The notes: generated by a model from the sequence alone, not told the origin. 8,617 nucleotides of DNA from JAJNNC01 sp038232695 (GCA_038232695.1 JBBSNI010000244.1:1-8617); one strand, 5' to 3'. Shown: positions 1-6,656, counted from the first letter of the stretch. Numbers and translations: made by a program.

Positions 1-59
1 CGCAGTTCAATGGATACGATCAAGCAGCATATACCAAAATAGAAAACTTGAAAAAATAA
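1..59 (+). CDS. possible C-terminal tail of a gene entering from the left
   Basis: Reading from base 3, the plus strand gives QFNGYDQAAYTKIENLKK followed by a TAA at 57-59. The composition is protein-like, and the stop lies just where IS3 homology in the opposite-strand OrfA has already faded. If real, this is the last 18 residues of a gene lying outside the window, and it would set the outer limit of the neighbouring IS remnant near base 60. The piece is too short to identify and may be chance. Confidence 0.25.
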   Translation, partial: QFNGYDQAAYTKIENLKK

Positions 60-345
60 TATGTCTATCGCTTGCTTTGATCTTAGAATTCGGGCGATCA
101 TTCTCTACCTTCAGGCGCCCAATCTCCTCATAGAGTTTGGTAGACTCTACTGCTTCTGTATTTTTCTTTTTCCCTTTGGTGAATACGTCAGAAGCATTTT
201 TTATAAATTCCTGTTTCCAAGCAGATATTTGATTAGGGTGCACCTCGTACTTCTGAGCTAGCTCTTGCAGTGTTTGCTGCTCTTTTAGGGCTTCTAAAGC
301 TACTTTGGCTTTAAAATCTGCGGATATTTTTTTTCTCTTTTGCAT
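7..345 (-). CDS. IS3-family transposase OrfA, C-terminus divergent
   Basis: This is the DNA-binding OrfA subunit of an IS3-family element, which normally joins OrfB by programmed frameshifting to form the transposase. The first ~83 residues are typical: a basic start (MQKRKKISADFKAKVALEAL), a helix-turn-helix around residues 20-50 including LQELAQKYEVHPNQISAWKQ, then a leucine-zipper-like helix ending in YEEIGRLKVEND. After that the usual short lysine-rich end (FLKKK type) is missing, and ~29 unrelated residues follow up to a stop near base 7. No OrfB reading is visible in the remaining bases. The gene may be cut or frameshifted near base 97. The start at 345 lies ~68 bases inside the IS tip, as expected for the first gene of such an element. 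Family assignment is confident; whether it is functional is doubtful. Confidence 0.8.
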   Translation of the reverse strand: MQKRKKISADFKAKVALEALKEQQTLQELAQKYEVHPNQISAWKQEFIKNASDVFTKGKKKNTEAVESTKLYEEIGRLKVENDRPNSKIKASDRHIIFSSFLFWYMLLDRIH

Positions 346-413
346 AGGATAACAATTTAATCATTTACACAGCGCGGCTGCCGCTTAAATCGCTGTCCTA
401 CTTTTGGGGTCCA
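60..413 (-). mobile_element. IS3-family element, left-end portion
   Basis: The element reads leftward from its tip at 413. It contains the terminal repeat, a short leader and OrfA. The tip is placed at 413 because the complement begins TGGACCCCAAAAGTAGGACA, a normal IS3-type end, and because a foreign reading frame resumes directly after it. The outer limit is uncertain (between about 97, where OrfA homology fades, and the window edge); 60 is used because a separate plus-strand reading frame ends at 59. OrfB is not seen, so this is either a truncated copy or a copy that continues left of the window after a frameshift. Confidence 0.6.
379..413 (-). repeat. IS3 terminal repeat (left end)
   Basis: Read inward from the tip on the minus strand, the end carries TGGACC at the very edge, then AAAAGTAGGACA and TTTAAGCGGCA. 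The same blocks (AAAAGT, GGACA, TTAAGCGGCA) recur in order at 8209-8248 in the decayed IS3 copy, which supports both being ends of closely related elements. On the plus strand the two copies lie in the same direction. Confidence 0.6.
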
Positions 414-1382
414 TTATACTCATCGGAGTATGGATACCTTTTTTTCGGAGTGGGGGAAAAGCCCCGTTTTGAGAGTACTATTCTGAGTGCCATGACCACC
501 GGGTATCGTCCGCCCCTGGTCGTGGTCGATATTGTTTGTGATGTAAAGGGAAGAGGGAGTTATGAAGTTCGGCAGCGTCTTTTGGGTTTGGCGAAACCCG
601 GGCATTACGAGCCGCCCGTATATCATATGCGCACCGATTCCGGGGGCATTGTTCGGTACTCCTATTGCACACCTGATTTTATGATGGGTACGGCTATGGT
701 AGAGGCGCGGCCTAAAAGCGATTGGGCGATGATCAGTTCACAGAATCGTTCTCACGGCGTCATCTTTGCCGGGAATCCGGTCGCCGGGATCCTTCCCCAG
801 TGTGTAAAGACTAGTAATAACCGAGCTTACAACACACAATGGTCGGTGCAGAAAAAGGGTACGCTGATCTGCCAGAAATTGAAATACGGCACCGGGGCCG
901 GCCCGATGCGGGTTTGGTTTGCCGGTGATGGACTGAGTGAGCCCGTAGAAGAAAAAAATTGGGTATTCGCTGAATCAGAAGGGGCGTATGCGGCGGTACG
1001 TATTGTAGCGGGTGGTCATCATTGGGAAAACTCCACCTCCGAAGATAGAGGGAAGGGGAAGTGGTTGTATTGCGACAACGAATATTCTCCGGTAATCCTT
1101 GAAGTTGATCAGAAATCAAAATACAAGTCCTATGACGATTTCCGGGCAAAAGTAATTGAAAATGCATTCGCTTATGATAACCACGTCTTGCAATACACCG
1201 GGATTTATGGGGATGCGTTTACTTTTTATGCCGATTATTCAACTGTTCCTCAAATAAACAAATCATCAGTGAACTATGCTCCGAATATGGCTTTTGACAG
1301 CCCTTTTTTAAAGTCAACATGGAACAGTGGCTTAATACATATTCAAAAAGGAACAAGATCGTTGACACTGGATTTTAACTAA
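414..1382 (+). pseudogene. 5'-truncated large protein, C-terminal part, cut by an IS3 insertion
   Basis: The frame is open from the IS tip to the TAA at 1380-1382. A GTG at 450 could be taken as the start, but protein-like sequence continues upstream in frame (SSEYGYLFFGVGEKPRFEST), so the natural start lay further left and was lost. About 322 residues remain. They are soluble, rich in aromatic residues and beta-strand-like, with no membrane segments. Recognisable stretches include FMMGTAMVEARPKSDW, SSQNRSHGVIFAGNP, SEGAYAAVRIVAGG and a natural-looking end (KGTRSLTLDFN). The style recalls the C-terminal beta-sandwich of large heparinase- or glycoside-hydrolase-like proteins of Bacteroidetes and Planctomycetes, but I cannot name the family with certainty. 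With its front removed and no clear start or promoter, it is most likely a dead remnant, unless the IS end drives expression. Confidence 0.7.
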
Positions 1383-1472
1383 AGTAGAGCCCCGAGGAGT
1401 TCTCTCGATTAAACTATTTTGATATTTTGTATATGAACATGACCTGGAGACAGCACTCATTACTTTGTATCT

Positions 1473-1504
1473 GGCTATCGTTTGTTTTATAGATAAACAA
1501 AGCC
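1473..1504. other. weak hairpin between convergent genes
   Basis: The 183-base gap between two convergent reading frames contains TTTGTTT (1481-1487) and AAACAAA (1495-1501) as a 7-bp stem with a 7-base loop, with an outer GGC/GCC pair (1473-1475 and 1502-1504). No T-run follows on either strand, so it is only a weak candidate for a shared terminator. Nothing else is recognisable in the gap. Confidence 0.2.
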
Positions 1505-1565
1505 AACCTCTTCAGCCAGCTCATCTGGTTAAAGGACAGAGAAGTAACCCGTGGCCCTGACCTGC

Positions 1566-3341
1566 TCACTGTTTAACTTCCAGTGCAACGGAGGATTTTT
1601 TACAGTCAATAACTTTATAAAGGGTACCATTACTCTTGGTGAAGAGGTAAAGCTCGCCTGCACTATCGGTGCCGAAACGAAGATCGACACGCTTGTGACC
1701 CGTAAAAGTTTCCAGATCCGTTTTCTGTCCGTGGTATTCCAGGTTCAACTCATAAATGGGAGCCTGTTGTCCGAGCTTCATGGCTGTAACCTCTGCGTAA
1801 AACAGTTTGCCCCGGGGAATATCTCCAAAAATATACTTGCCATGCAGCAAAGGGACTTGCTTTCCCCCATAAGCAAATCCACCCGAAATGGCATTACCTT
1901 CATCATGATCGTACTGCGCTACCGGATAGGTATAGCCAGTGTCATCCGCTGGTAGCGGATAGACCAGCTCGGGATTGGCATCCACGTCGAATAGGAAAGT
2001 GCCTTCTCGCTCAGGCCAGCCGTAGTGGGCTCCTGCTACGCCCAGATTCACTTCTTCCACGCTGTGCTGTCCAATACTGGTAATAAACATCTTGCCCGAT
2101 CCGCTCCTGTCCCAACAGATCCGGTGGGGATTGCGGAAGCCGAGAGCCCAGACCTCTCCCAGCGCATTGGGCTGGTTGGCAAACGGATTGTCTTTGGGAA
2201 TGCCGTACTTACCGTTGGCACTGTTCCTACCTGCCGGATCAATGTGGATGACAGTACCCCATATCTTTCCCATATTGTCACACAAGAACGGGTAGCCAGC
2301 TAAGGCGGCAGTTCCGTCGCCAATACCAAGGTAGAGCAGTCCATAGTCCGGATCTCCGGATTTAGCCAACGGGTTGAAAGTAAGCTCTTGAAAGCCGTGA
2401 GCGCTACCTACCATATCAGCCCGCAACAATTCCCGGTGGGTGCCGGAAAAGCTGTTTGCTTTTGGATCATCTGCCTTCCACTCGACAAGTACCCATTGTA
2501 AGGTAGTGCGAATGCTATCGTCGATGGCGAAGTCGGCGGGAGCGCTACGCTCCGGCTCGGTGTGTGTCGTATAAAATAAACCGTTCTTCTCAAAATCAGG
2601 ATGAAAGGCAAAACTGCCAAAACCAGTAGCATAGCCGGGGTGATCGATGAAGTTTGGGTATTCGGACACCATATCCAGGTACACCCAGGTTGTACTGTCT
2701 TTGATTTCGTAGAGTTTTCCCCGAAGGTCATGGATGAATAGCCGCTCACCCTGACGGTTTTCTATGGCCAGCATCTTATTGATACGTGCTACCGGGGGCG
2801 TTTCGGCACTGGGCGGTACGGTAAGAACCTTCTCCACCACCAAAGAGAGGTCAGACATAGAAATTTTCTCAGCCAATGGATTGAGCAGTCCGCCCGGGCG
2901 GTTGCTGCGGTTTTTCTTTTCTCCCTCAGAGAATTTGTGGATAAAACCCAGTATGTGTTCAATCTCCTCTCCTTCCAGCATGTCAAAGACAGGCATGTAT
3001 TGCTTGTACTTTTGGTACAACTCAGTAGCGCGTGCATCACCGCTATCAATCATAGCAGGCGCATTATGGATAAAGGATACCAACCATTCTCTATCAACTT
3101 TATTGGTCACGCCACTAAGGTTTGGCCCAATCATATTTTCCTGAAAGCTATGGCAACCGGCACAATACTGATTGAAAAGTTCCTGCCCGTGTTGTACCGA
3201 TAACTCGTCTCGTACAAAGGAAACTTCTTCTTCTTTCCCTTCTTTTCTTGATCCTTCTTCCAACTGAGTTTGATGGCAGGCGAAAAAAAAAGAAAAAAAT
3301 ATAACAAGCAGGACAAGAGAAAGGGCTATTTTCTTGAGCAT
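1566..3341 (-). CDS. lipoprotein with cytochrome c and PQQ-type glucose/sorbosone dehydrogenase domains
   Basis: This is a predicted envelope dehydrogenase that would oxidise a sugar or other hydroxyl compound with bound pyrroloquinoline quinone and pass electrons to its own heme. Residues 1-22 form a lipoprotein signal (basic MLKK, hydrophobic core, cleavage before Cys22), followed by a charged linker to about residue 45. A class I cytochrome c domain covers about 50-138, with the heme motif CAGCH (Cys60, Cys63, His64) and Met116 in KQYMPVF as the likely sixth ligand. Residues ~165-580 form the beta-propeller: AHGFQELTFNP with likely catalytic His315, LGIGDGT (338-344), WALGFRNPHR (398-407, Arg403-Asn404 being the PQQ-contacting pair of the family), HYGWP (439-443) and YIFGDIPRGKLFY (503-515). 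The length suits a full fusion and there is no sign of decay. The family and cofactor are inferred from motifs; the substrate is unknown. It stands alone, convergent with the truncated gene and divergent from the operon. Confidence 0.88.
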   Translation of the reverse strand: MLKKIALSLVLLVIFFSFFFACHQTQLEEGSRKEGKEEEVSFVRDELSVQHGQELFNQYCAGCHSFQENMIGPNLSGVTNKVDREWLVSFIHNAPAMIDSGDARATELYQKYKQYMPVFDMLEGEEIEHILGFIHKFSEGEKKNRSNRPGGLLNPLAEKISMSDLSLVVEKVLTVPPSAETPPVARINKMLAIENRQGERLFIHDLRGKLYEIKDSTTWVYLDMVSEYPNFIDHPGYATGFGSFAFHPDFEKNGLFYTTHTEPERSAPADFAIDDSIRTTLQWVLVEWKADDPKANSFSGTHRELLRADMVGSAHGFQELTFNPLAKSGDPDYGLLYLGIGDGTAALAGYPFLCDNMGKIWGTVIHIDPAGRNSANGKYGIPKDNPFANQPNALGEVWALGFRNPHRICWDRSGSGKMFITSIGQHSVEEVNLGVAGAHYGWPEREGTFLFDVDANPELVYPLPADDTGYTYPVAQYDHDEGNAISGGFAYGGKQVPLLHGKYIFGDIPRGKLFYAEVTAMKLGQQAPIYELNLEYHGQKTDLETFTGHKRVDLRFGTDSAGELYLFTKSNGTLYKVIDCKKSSVALEVKQ

Positions 3342-3408
3342 AATCTTTTCATAGGGTTGTCAGGTAATATTTTAAAAGTTCTGTTATCTTAATTATCCGC
3401 AACTTGGG

Positions 3409-3534
3409 TTAAATAACAAGCCCAATTTCCAATTTCTCCTGAATATGCATACATTCTTCAAAAAGATCATCCATGTTTCTTTGTACTTCTGCATTAAACT
3501 TCTCATCATTTCCCCGAATCGTAAATGAAGTACT
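3409..3534 (-). pseudogene. possible coding remnant, family not recognised
   Basis: The minus strand carries ~41 codons between an upstream in-frame stop and a TAA at 3409-3411, including FTIRGNDEKFNAEVQR, NMDDLFEECMHIQEKL and the end EIGLVI. The amphipathic, acidic-helical composition looks like genuine protein rather than noise, but there is no start codon at its beginning and no partner frame. It may be the last piece of a gene whose front was lost. I do not recognise the family, and chance remains possible. Confidence 0.2.
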
Positions 3535-3630
3535 TTACCTTTCCGGTTTATGATGATATATACAAACATATACTGGGCAGACGAAGCTTTATTGTATCTT
3601 TTTTTCTATGTATTGTATCATCTTACCTAA

Positions 3631-3725
3631 GAGCGGGTCAGTGCGTAAACTTTAGGTTCACCAAAAACCAAAGTTTATGCAAACCGGGCCACGGTGGCTC
3701 AATATGAGAGCTCACTGACCCGCAC
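3631..3725. repeat. 95-base nested inverted repeat, candidate MITE or IS-end remnant
   Basis: The outer arms GCGGGTCAGTG (3633-3643) and CACTGACCCGC (3713-3723) are perfect 11-base complements, and extending to 15 bases gives 13 matches. Inside, 3643-3653 pairs with 3670-3680 (GCGTAAACTTT / AAAGTTTATGC, one G-T pair); after one bulged A the stem continues with GGTT/AACC around a 7-base loop. A third quasi-palindrome, GGGCCACGGTGGCTC, lies at 3686-3700. No coding sense is apparent. The size and terminal symmetry fit a miniature inverted-repeat element or a solo/internal-deletion relic of an IS; IS21-type ends come to mind, but I cannot confirm that. No target duplication is evident at the edges. 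Confidence 0.5.
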
Positions 3726-3747
3726 AGGATCGCCTGCCGATGGGAAA

Positions 3748-3888
3748 TTATGAAAGAATATTTGCCCAATTCTCATAAGTCAGCACCAAAGCATCGTTGA
3801 CTTGTCGCTGCTCATTTTCTTGATGGTGGATGCCTTGCAGAATATCATCTAAAATTACATAAATTGCGATTGTGTTGTCGTTAAGCAT
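3748..3888 (-). pseudogene. IS982-family transposase, N-terminal fragment
   Basis: Starting from an ATG at 3888, the frame reads MLNDNTIAIYVILDDILQGI, then HHQENEQRQVNDALVLT, matching my memory of the beginning of IS982-family transposases (a DD-type start with an I-x-x-LDD-L-K-x-I pattern and a charged ERR-x-V-S-D-A-E-V stretch). After LVLT the normal continuation (TALIAALYF type) is missing, and the frame ends within ten more residues. So only ~37 of about 300 residues are left. The open frame continues upstream to 3975, but that part does not look like IS982. This is an inactive relic and its family call rests on a short match. Confidence 0.5.
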
Positions 3889-3959
3889 AAGAAAGTCTGT
3901 TTTGAAGTGTGGGAACCTCAAAATTACTAAATTGTGCCATATGACAACACTTCTTACCT

Positions 3960-3990
3960 TTTGCATAGGTAGCAACTTGAATTAATTAAA
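3960..3990 (+). promoter_or_regulatory. candidate Bacteroidetes-type promoter for the operon
   Basis: TTTG at 3960-3963 is followed after exactly 19 bases by TAATTAAA at 3983-3990. This suits the -33 element and spacing of the Bacteroidetes consensus (TTTG, about 19 bases, TAnnTTTG), but the -7 box matches only in its TA and the following T. It would start a ~100-base leader before the ATG at 4095. It lies in the upstream flank of the IS982 relic. The proposal is weak, and no operator or riboswitch-like fold was recognised. Confidence 0.25.
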
Positions 3991-4094
3991 TATTTTACTT
4001 AAAAAAATTTCAGATCGAATTATTGATAAGGCTTATAATTCTCCTGCTCATGGTGGAATTGATGCCCTTCAAAAACTAAAACTTATCCTTCATT

Positions 4095-4802
4095 ATGAAA
4101 CCTATTGTTCAAATTTCTCTTGATCTAACCAATATTGAAGAAGCCCTCGAGACCGCCACACTGGCCATGCGTGCTGGTGTTGACTGGCTAGAAGCTGGAA
4201 CCCCGCTGATCCTAGCGGAAGGTTTGCATGGAGTGCGGAAGTTACGCGAAGTCTTCCCGAACATTCCCATCGTAGCCGATCTTAAAACAATGGATGGAGG
4301 TTATCTTGAAGTTGAAATGATGGCCAAAGCAGGTGCAACACATGTTGTGGTCATGGCCAGGGCACATGAGGAAACCATCAAGTGTGTAGTCAATGCAGGT
4401 CGCGATTTTGGCGTAAAGGTCATGGGTGACAACATGGTCTGTCCTGACATGATCGGCGGAGCTAAGTGGCTCGAAGACTTGGGCTGTGATTACATCATTC
4501 ATCATATTGGCTATGACGAACGTCGTGGTATTGCTGCACAAGGTAAGCGCATGCCAAGCCCTCTGGATCAGCTTCACGAAGTGGCTCAAGCCGTGAGTAT
4601 TCCTGTGCAAGCCGTCGGAGGACTCACTTTGGAACAGGCGATCCGCTGTCCTGAGTATGGAGCCCCCCTGGTTGTGCTCGGCGCTCCGCTGACCATTGAT
4701 GCAGATGCATTCAAAACAGCAGATGGTGATCTGGAAAGTTCACTGCGTTTGATTTGCGAGAAAATTCATGCCTATGGAGACGTTCCCGTGGGTAAAGCCT
4801 AA
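4095..4802 (+). CDS. HUMPS-family barrel enzyme (3-hexulose-6-phosphate synthase / 3-keto-L-gulonate-6-phosphate decarboxylase type)
   Basis: This is a 235-residue cytoplasmic (beta/alpha)8 barrel of the orotidine-5'-phosphate decarboxylase suprafamily. Members decarboxylate, or add formaldehyde to, ketose phosphates through an Mg-bound enediolate. The active-site set is complete: Asp10 (SLDLTN), Glu33 (WLEAGTP), and the D-x-K-x-x-D signature as Asp62, Lys64, Asp67 in VADLKTMDGG. Later come HHIGYD (136-141), VGGL (174-177) and VLGAPLT (194-200). The decarboxylase-type Arg of the final phosphate loop (GR) is replaced by GA, and the TMDGG and HHIGYD stretches look more like the hexulose-phosphate synthase branch. 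However, no 6-phospho-3-hexuloisomerase partner or sugar kinase is nearby, so neither formaldehyde fixation nor ascorbate catabolism can be claimed. It is the first gene of the operon, 30 bases before the next. The fold is confident; the reaction is open. Confidence 0.85.
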   Translation: MKPIVQISLDLTNIEEALETATLAMRAGVDWLEAGTPLILAEGLHGVRKLREVFPNIPIVADLKTMDGGYLEVEMMAKAGATHVVVMARAHEETIKCVVNAGRDFGVKVMGDNMVCPDMIGGAKWLEDLGCDYIIHHIGYDERRGIAAQGKRMPSPLDQLHEVAQAVSIPVQAVGGLTLEQAIRCPEYGAPLVVLGAPLTIDADAFKTADGDLESSLRLICEKIHAYGDVPVGKA

Positions 4803-4832
4803 ATTATTAACAACTGAAAAATAATAACATTT

Positions 4833-5858
4833 ATGAAATCAGCCGCCGTCGTTAATTATGCTCCTGAGAAAGGTTCCGTAGAAATTCGTAATATCCCTAG
4901 TCCCATAATTGGTGAGGAGGATGTGCTGCTTGAAGTCGCCAATGTCGGTGTCTGCGGCAGTGATCTCCACCAGTGGACCGCTGATCATAGCTGGCCCGTA
5001 AACTATCCTGTCGTGCTGGGCCATGAGTTTGGCGGCCACATTATTGAGATAGGCAGCCGCGTTGTAGGATGGAAGGAAGGCGACCGGGTGGTTAGCGAAA
5101 CTGCTGCGGTCATTGATTCCAATAATCCTATGTGCAGGCGTGGTCTCTACAACCTTGACCCCACGCGTAAAGGCTTTGGCTACGGCGTAGATGGCGCAAT
5201 GACCCGTTTCGTACGAGTGCCTGCACGCTGTTTGCATCATGTGCCTGATCAACTTGCTTTTGAGCAAGCCTGCCTCACCGAACCTTGCAGTGTGGCCTTC
5301 AATGCCGTCGTTGAGAATACACACATCAAACCTGGGGACCGCGTCATTGTGTTAGGCCCTGGCACCATTGGTATCTTATGTGCTGCGGTTGCCAGGTTGT
5401 GCGGAGCCGAAGTCGCCATTGTTGGTTTGGAAGTGGACAGACACCGCCTCAGTATAGCTAAACAATATGGTTGCGAAACCATCATTGGTGATGCTACTGA
5501 ATGGGCCAAGCAGCGGGATGGACTTGGCGCCGATTGCATTATTGATGCTGCGGGCGTGAGCATTACACTGAAAATTGCGATGCAATTGGTACGCCCTAAT
5601 GGCCAGGTAACCAAGGTGGGATGGGGACCGCAGCCGCTTGGTTTCTCTCTTGACCCTCTGGTACAAAAGAACGTTACGCTGCAAGGCAGCTTCAGCCATA
5701 ATTGGCCTGTATGGGAGCGTGTCATCGCATTGCTCGCAAGTGGCCAGTTGGATGTTAAGCCTATTATAGGTGGCGTATGGTCCATTACAGAATGGCAAGA
5801 AGCTTTTGAAAAGATGCATAAGGGAGAAGTGGTAAAAAGCGTTCTTAAACCTGTTTAA
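4833..5858 (+). CDS. zinc-type medium-chain alcohol/polyol dehydrogenase lacking the structural zinc site
   Basis: A 341-residue cytoplasmic NAD(P)-dependent oxidoreductase of the sorbitol/threonine dehydrogenase group, expected to interconvert a secondary alcohol and a ketone on a sugar or polyol. The catalytic domain carries GVCGSD (Cys41), GHEFGG (His64-Glu65) and the late zinc-site Glu150 in LTEP. The Rossmann domain has GPGTIG (175-180). The four-cysteine lobe that usually binds structural zinc is degraded: in the segment at 94-109 only Cys101 remains, the other positions being occupied by Asp95, Asn98 and Asp109. After the second Rossmann strand (AIVGLEVDRHRL) the NAD-selecting acidic residue is not at its usual place, so NAD versus NADP cannot be called. 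The gene is otherwise full length and intact. It sits 30 bases after the HUMPS gene and only 3 bases before the next gene, consistent with cotranscription. Substrate unknown. Confidence 0.88.
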   Translation: MKSAAVVNYAPEKGSVEIRNIPSPIIGEEDVLLEVANVGVCGSDLHQWTADHSWPVNYPVVLGHEFGGHIIEIGSRVVGWKEGDRVVSETAAVIDSNNPMCRRGLYNLDPTRKGFGYGVDGAMTRFVRVPARCLHHVPDQLAFEQACLTEPCSVAFNAVVENTHIKPGDRVIVLGPGTIGILCAAVARLCGAEVAIVGLEVDRHRLSIAKQYGCETIIGDATEWAKQRDGLGADCIIDAAGVSITLKIAMQLVRPNGQVTKVGWGPQPLGFSLDPLVQKNVTLQGSFSHNWPVWERVIALLASGQLDVKPIIGGVWSITEWQEAFEKMHKGEVVKSVLKPV

Positions 5859-5861
5859 GTC

Positions 5862-6656
5862 ATGCGTCTGCAAAACAAAGTCATCATTGTCACCGGAAGT
5901 TGCACAGGCATTGGTAAGGCTATTGCGAAGCGATGTGTCGCGGAGGGCGCCCGTGTTATCATTCACGGGCTGGAGCAAGATCTTGGTGCAGCTGTTGTGG
6001 CAGCGCTAGGCAAAGACAAAGCTTTGCTGCACATTGAAGACATCACCGCAGAAGGTGCGCCACAGCATCTAGTAGAAGCGGCGTTGAAAGTCTTCGGTAG
6101 GCTTGATGCAATAGTAAATAACGCGGCAATGATTGTGGCGTCAAACATTTATACCACAGACCTTTCTTTCATGCGGAAGATGCTGGAGGTGAACACCATA
6201 GCCCCTTTTGCCCTTATCAAAGCAGCATTACAACATCTTCGAAAGACCAGTGGTTGTGTGCTGAATATCGGATCAGTCAATGCTTGGAGTGGCGAGCCAG
6301 ATCTTTTGAGCTACAGCGTTTCGAAAGGCGCACTCATGACCTTAACACGCAATCTTGGTGACACGCTCCATCGCGAATATGGTGTGCGTGTAAATCAAAT
6401 TAACCCAGGCTGGGTGCTCACGGAGAAGGAAATCCAGCTTAAACGCGAGCAAGGTCTGGTAGATGACTGGTATAAAGAGATTCCACGTGTATTTGCGCCT
6501 TCAGGCCGTATCTTATGGCCCTCGGAGATCGCTGCCGCAGCCGTCTATTGGCTTGCTAATGAAAGTGGCCCCATCAGTGGTCAGGTTGTAGACCTGGAGC
6601 AGTATCCGTTTATCGGACGCAATCCCCCAAGAGATGTTTCAACCATTCCAAAGTAA
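5862..6656 (+). CDS. short-chain dehydrogenase/reductase (classical SDR)
   Basis: A 264-residue classical SDR, predicted to oxidise or reduce a sugar-derived hydroxyl/keto group with NAD(P). Motifs are in order: the cofactor motif TGSCTGIG (11-18), Asp60 before the adenine pocket, NNAA (86-89, the NNAG motif), Asn111, and the catalytic Ser138, Tyr151 and Lys155 (YSVSK), followed by NPGWVLTE (181-188). The tail (DLEQYPFIGRNPP) replaces the generic DGG ending and may shape the substrate pocket. The cofactor strand ends in HGLEQD without the classical NAD-specific Asp, so NADP use is possible. The ATG lies 3 bases after the stop of the preceding dehydrogenase, suggesting translational coupling; 32 bases separate it from the next gene. 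Two different oxidoreductases side by side suggest two successive redox steps, or an oxidation-reduction epimerisation, on one substrate. Confidence 0.9.
   Translation: MRLQNKVIIVTGSCTGIGKAIAKRCVAEGARVIIHGLEQDLGAAVVAALGKDKALLHIEDITAEGAPQHLVEAALKVFGRLDAIVNNAAMIVASNIYTTDLSFMRKMLEVNTIAPFALIKAALQHLRKTSGCVLNIGSVNAWSGEPDLLSYSVSKGALMTLTRNLGDTLHREYGVRVNQINPGWVLTEKEIQLKREQGLVDDWYKEIPRVFAPSGRILWPSEIAAAAVYWLANESGPISGQVVDLEQYPFIGRNPPRDVSTIPK

Larger units (their letters stand above)
3342..4094. other. 753-base gene-free region between divergent genes
   Basis: No intact gene is visible. From left to right it holds the A/T-rich leader of the lipoprotein gene, a short minus-strand frame with protein-like sequence (3409-3534), about 95 bases without recognisable content, a nested inverted repeat (3631-3725), the start of an IS982-type transposase (3748-3888), and an A/T-rich segment that must contain the promoter of the downstream operon. 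It reads as a decayed insertion hotspot between two functional units. Confidence 0.6.

Noticed and set aside
450..1382. Complete 310-residue protein starting at the GTG at 450
   Set aside because: Coding-like sequence extends in frame upstream to the IS tip at 413, so 450 is unlikely to be the natural start.
3342..3420. Promoter for the lipoprotein gene (TTG, 21 bases, TAATTAAG on the minus strand)
   Set aside because: Both boxes fit the Bacteroidetes consensus poorly, and the spacing is at the edge of the usual range; not better than chance in A/T-rich DNA.
3525..3707. Plus-strand 60-residue reading frame beginning MKYFTFPVYDD
   Set aside because: It runs into the nested inverted repeat, has no recognisable domain, and overlaps an opposite-strand frame with better protein character.
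336..3973. Shared CTTTTGCATAGG upstream of the IS3 OrfA start and at about 3958-3969, as a second IS3 start
   Set aside because: A 12-base match is expected by chance several times in a window of this size and A/T content, and similarity beyond it needs gaps. The protein after the second ATGCAAAAG does not resemble OrfA.
3986..4128. Plus-strand frame with SDRIIDKAYNSPAHGGIDAL overlapping the operon start
   Set aside because: It looks somewhat protein-like, but it has no start, is short, overlaps the well-supported HUMPS start in another frame and matches no family I recognise.
4095..4802. Naming the first operon gene as ulaD or hxlA
   Set aside because: The family is clear but the specific residues and context do not decide between these functions, and the partner genes of both pathways are missing.
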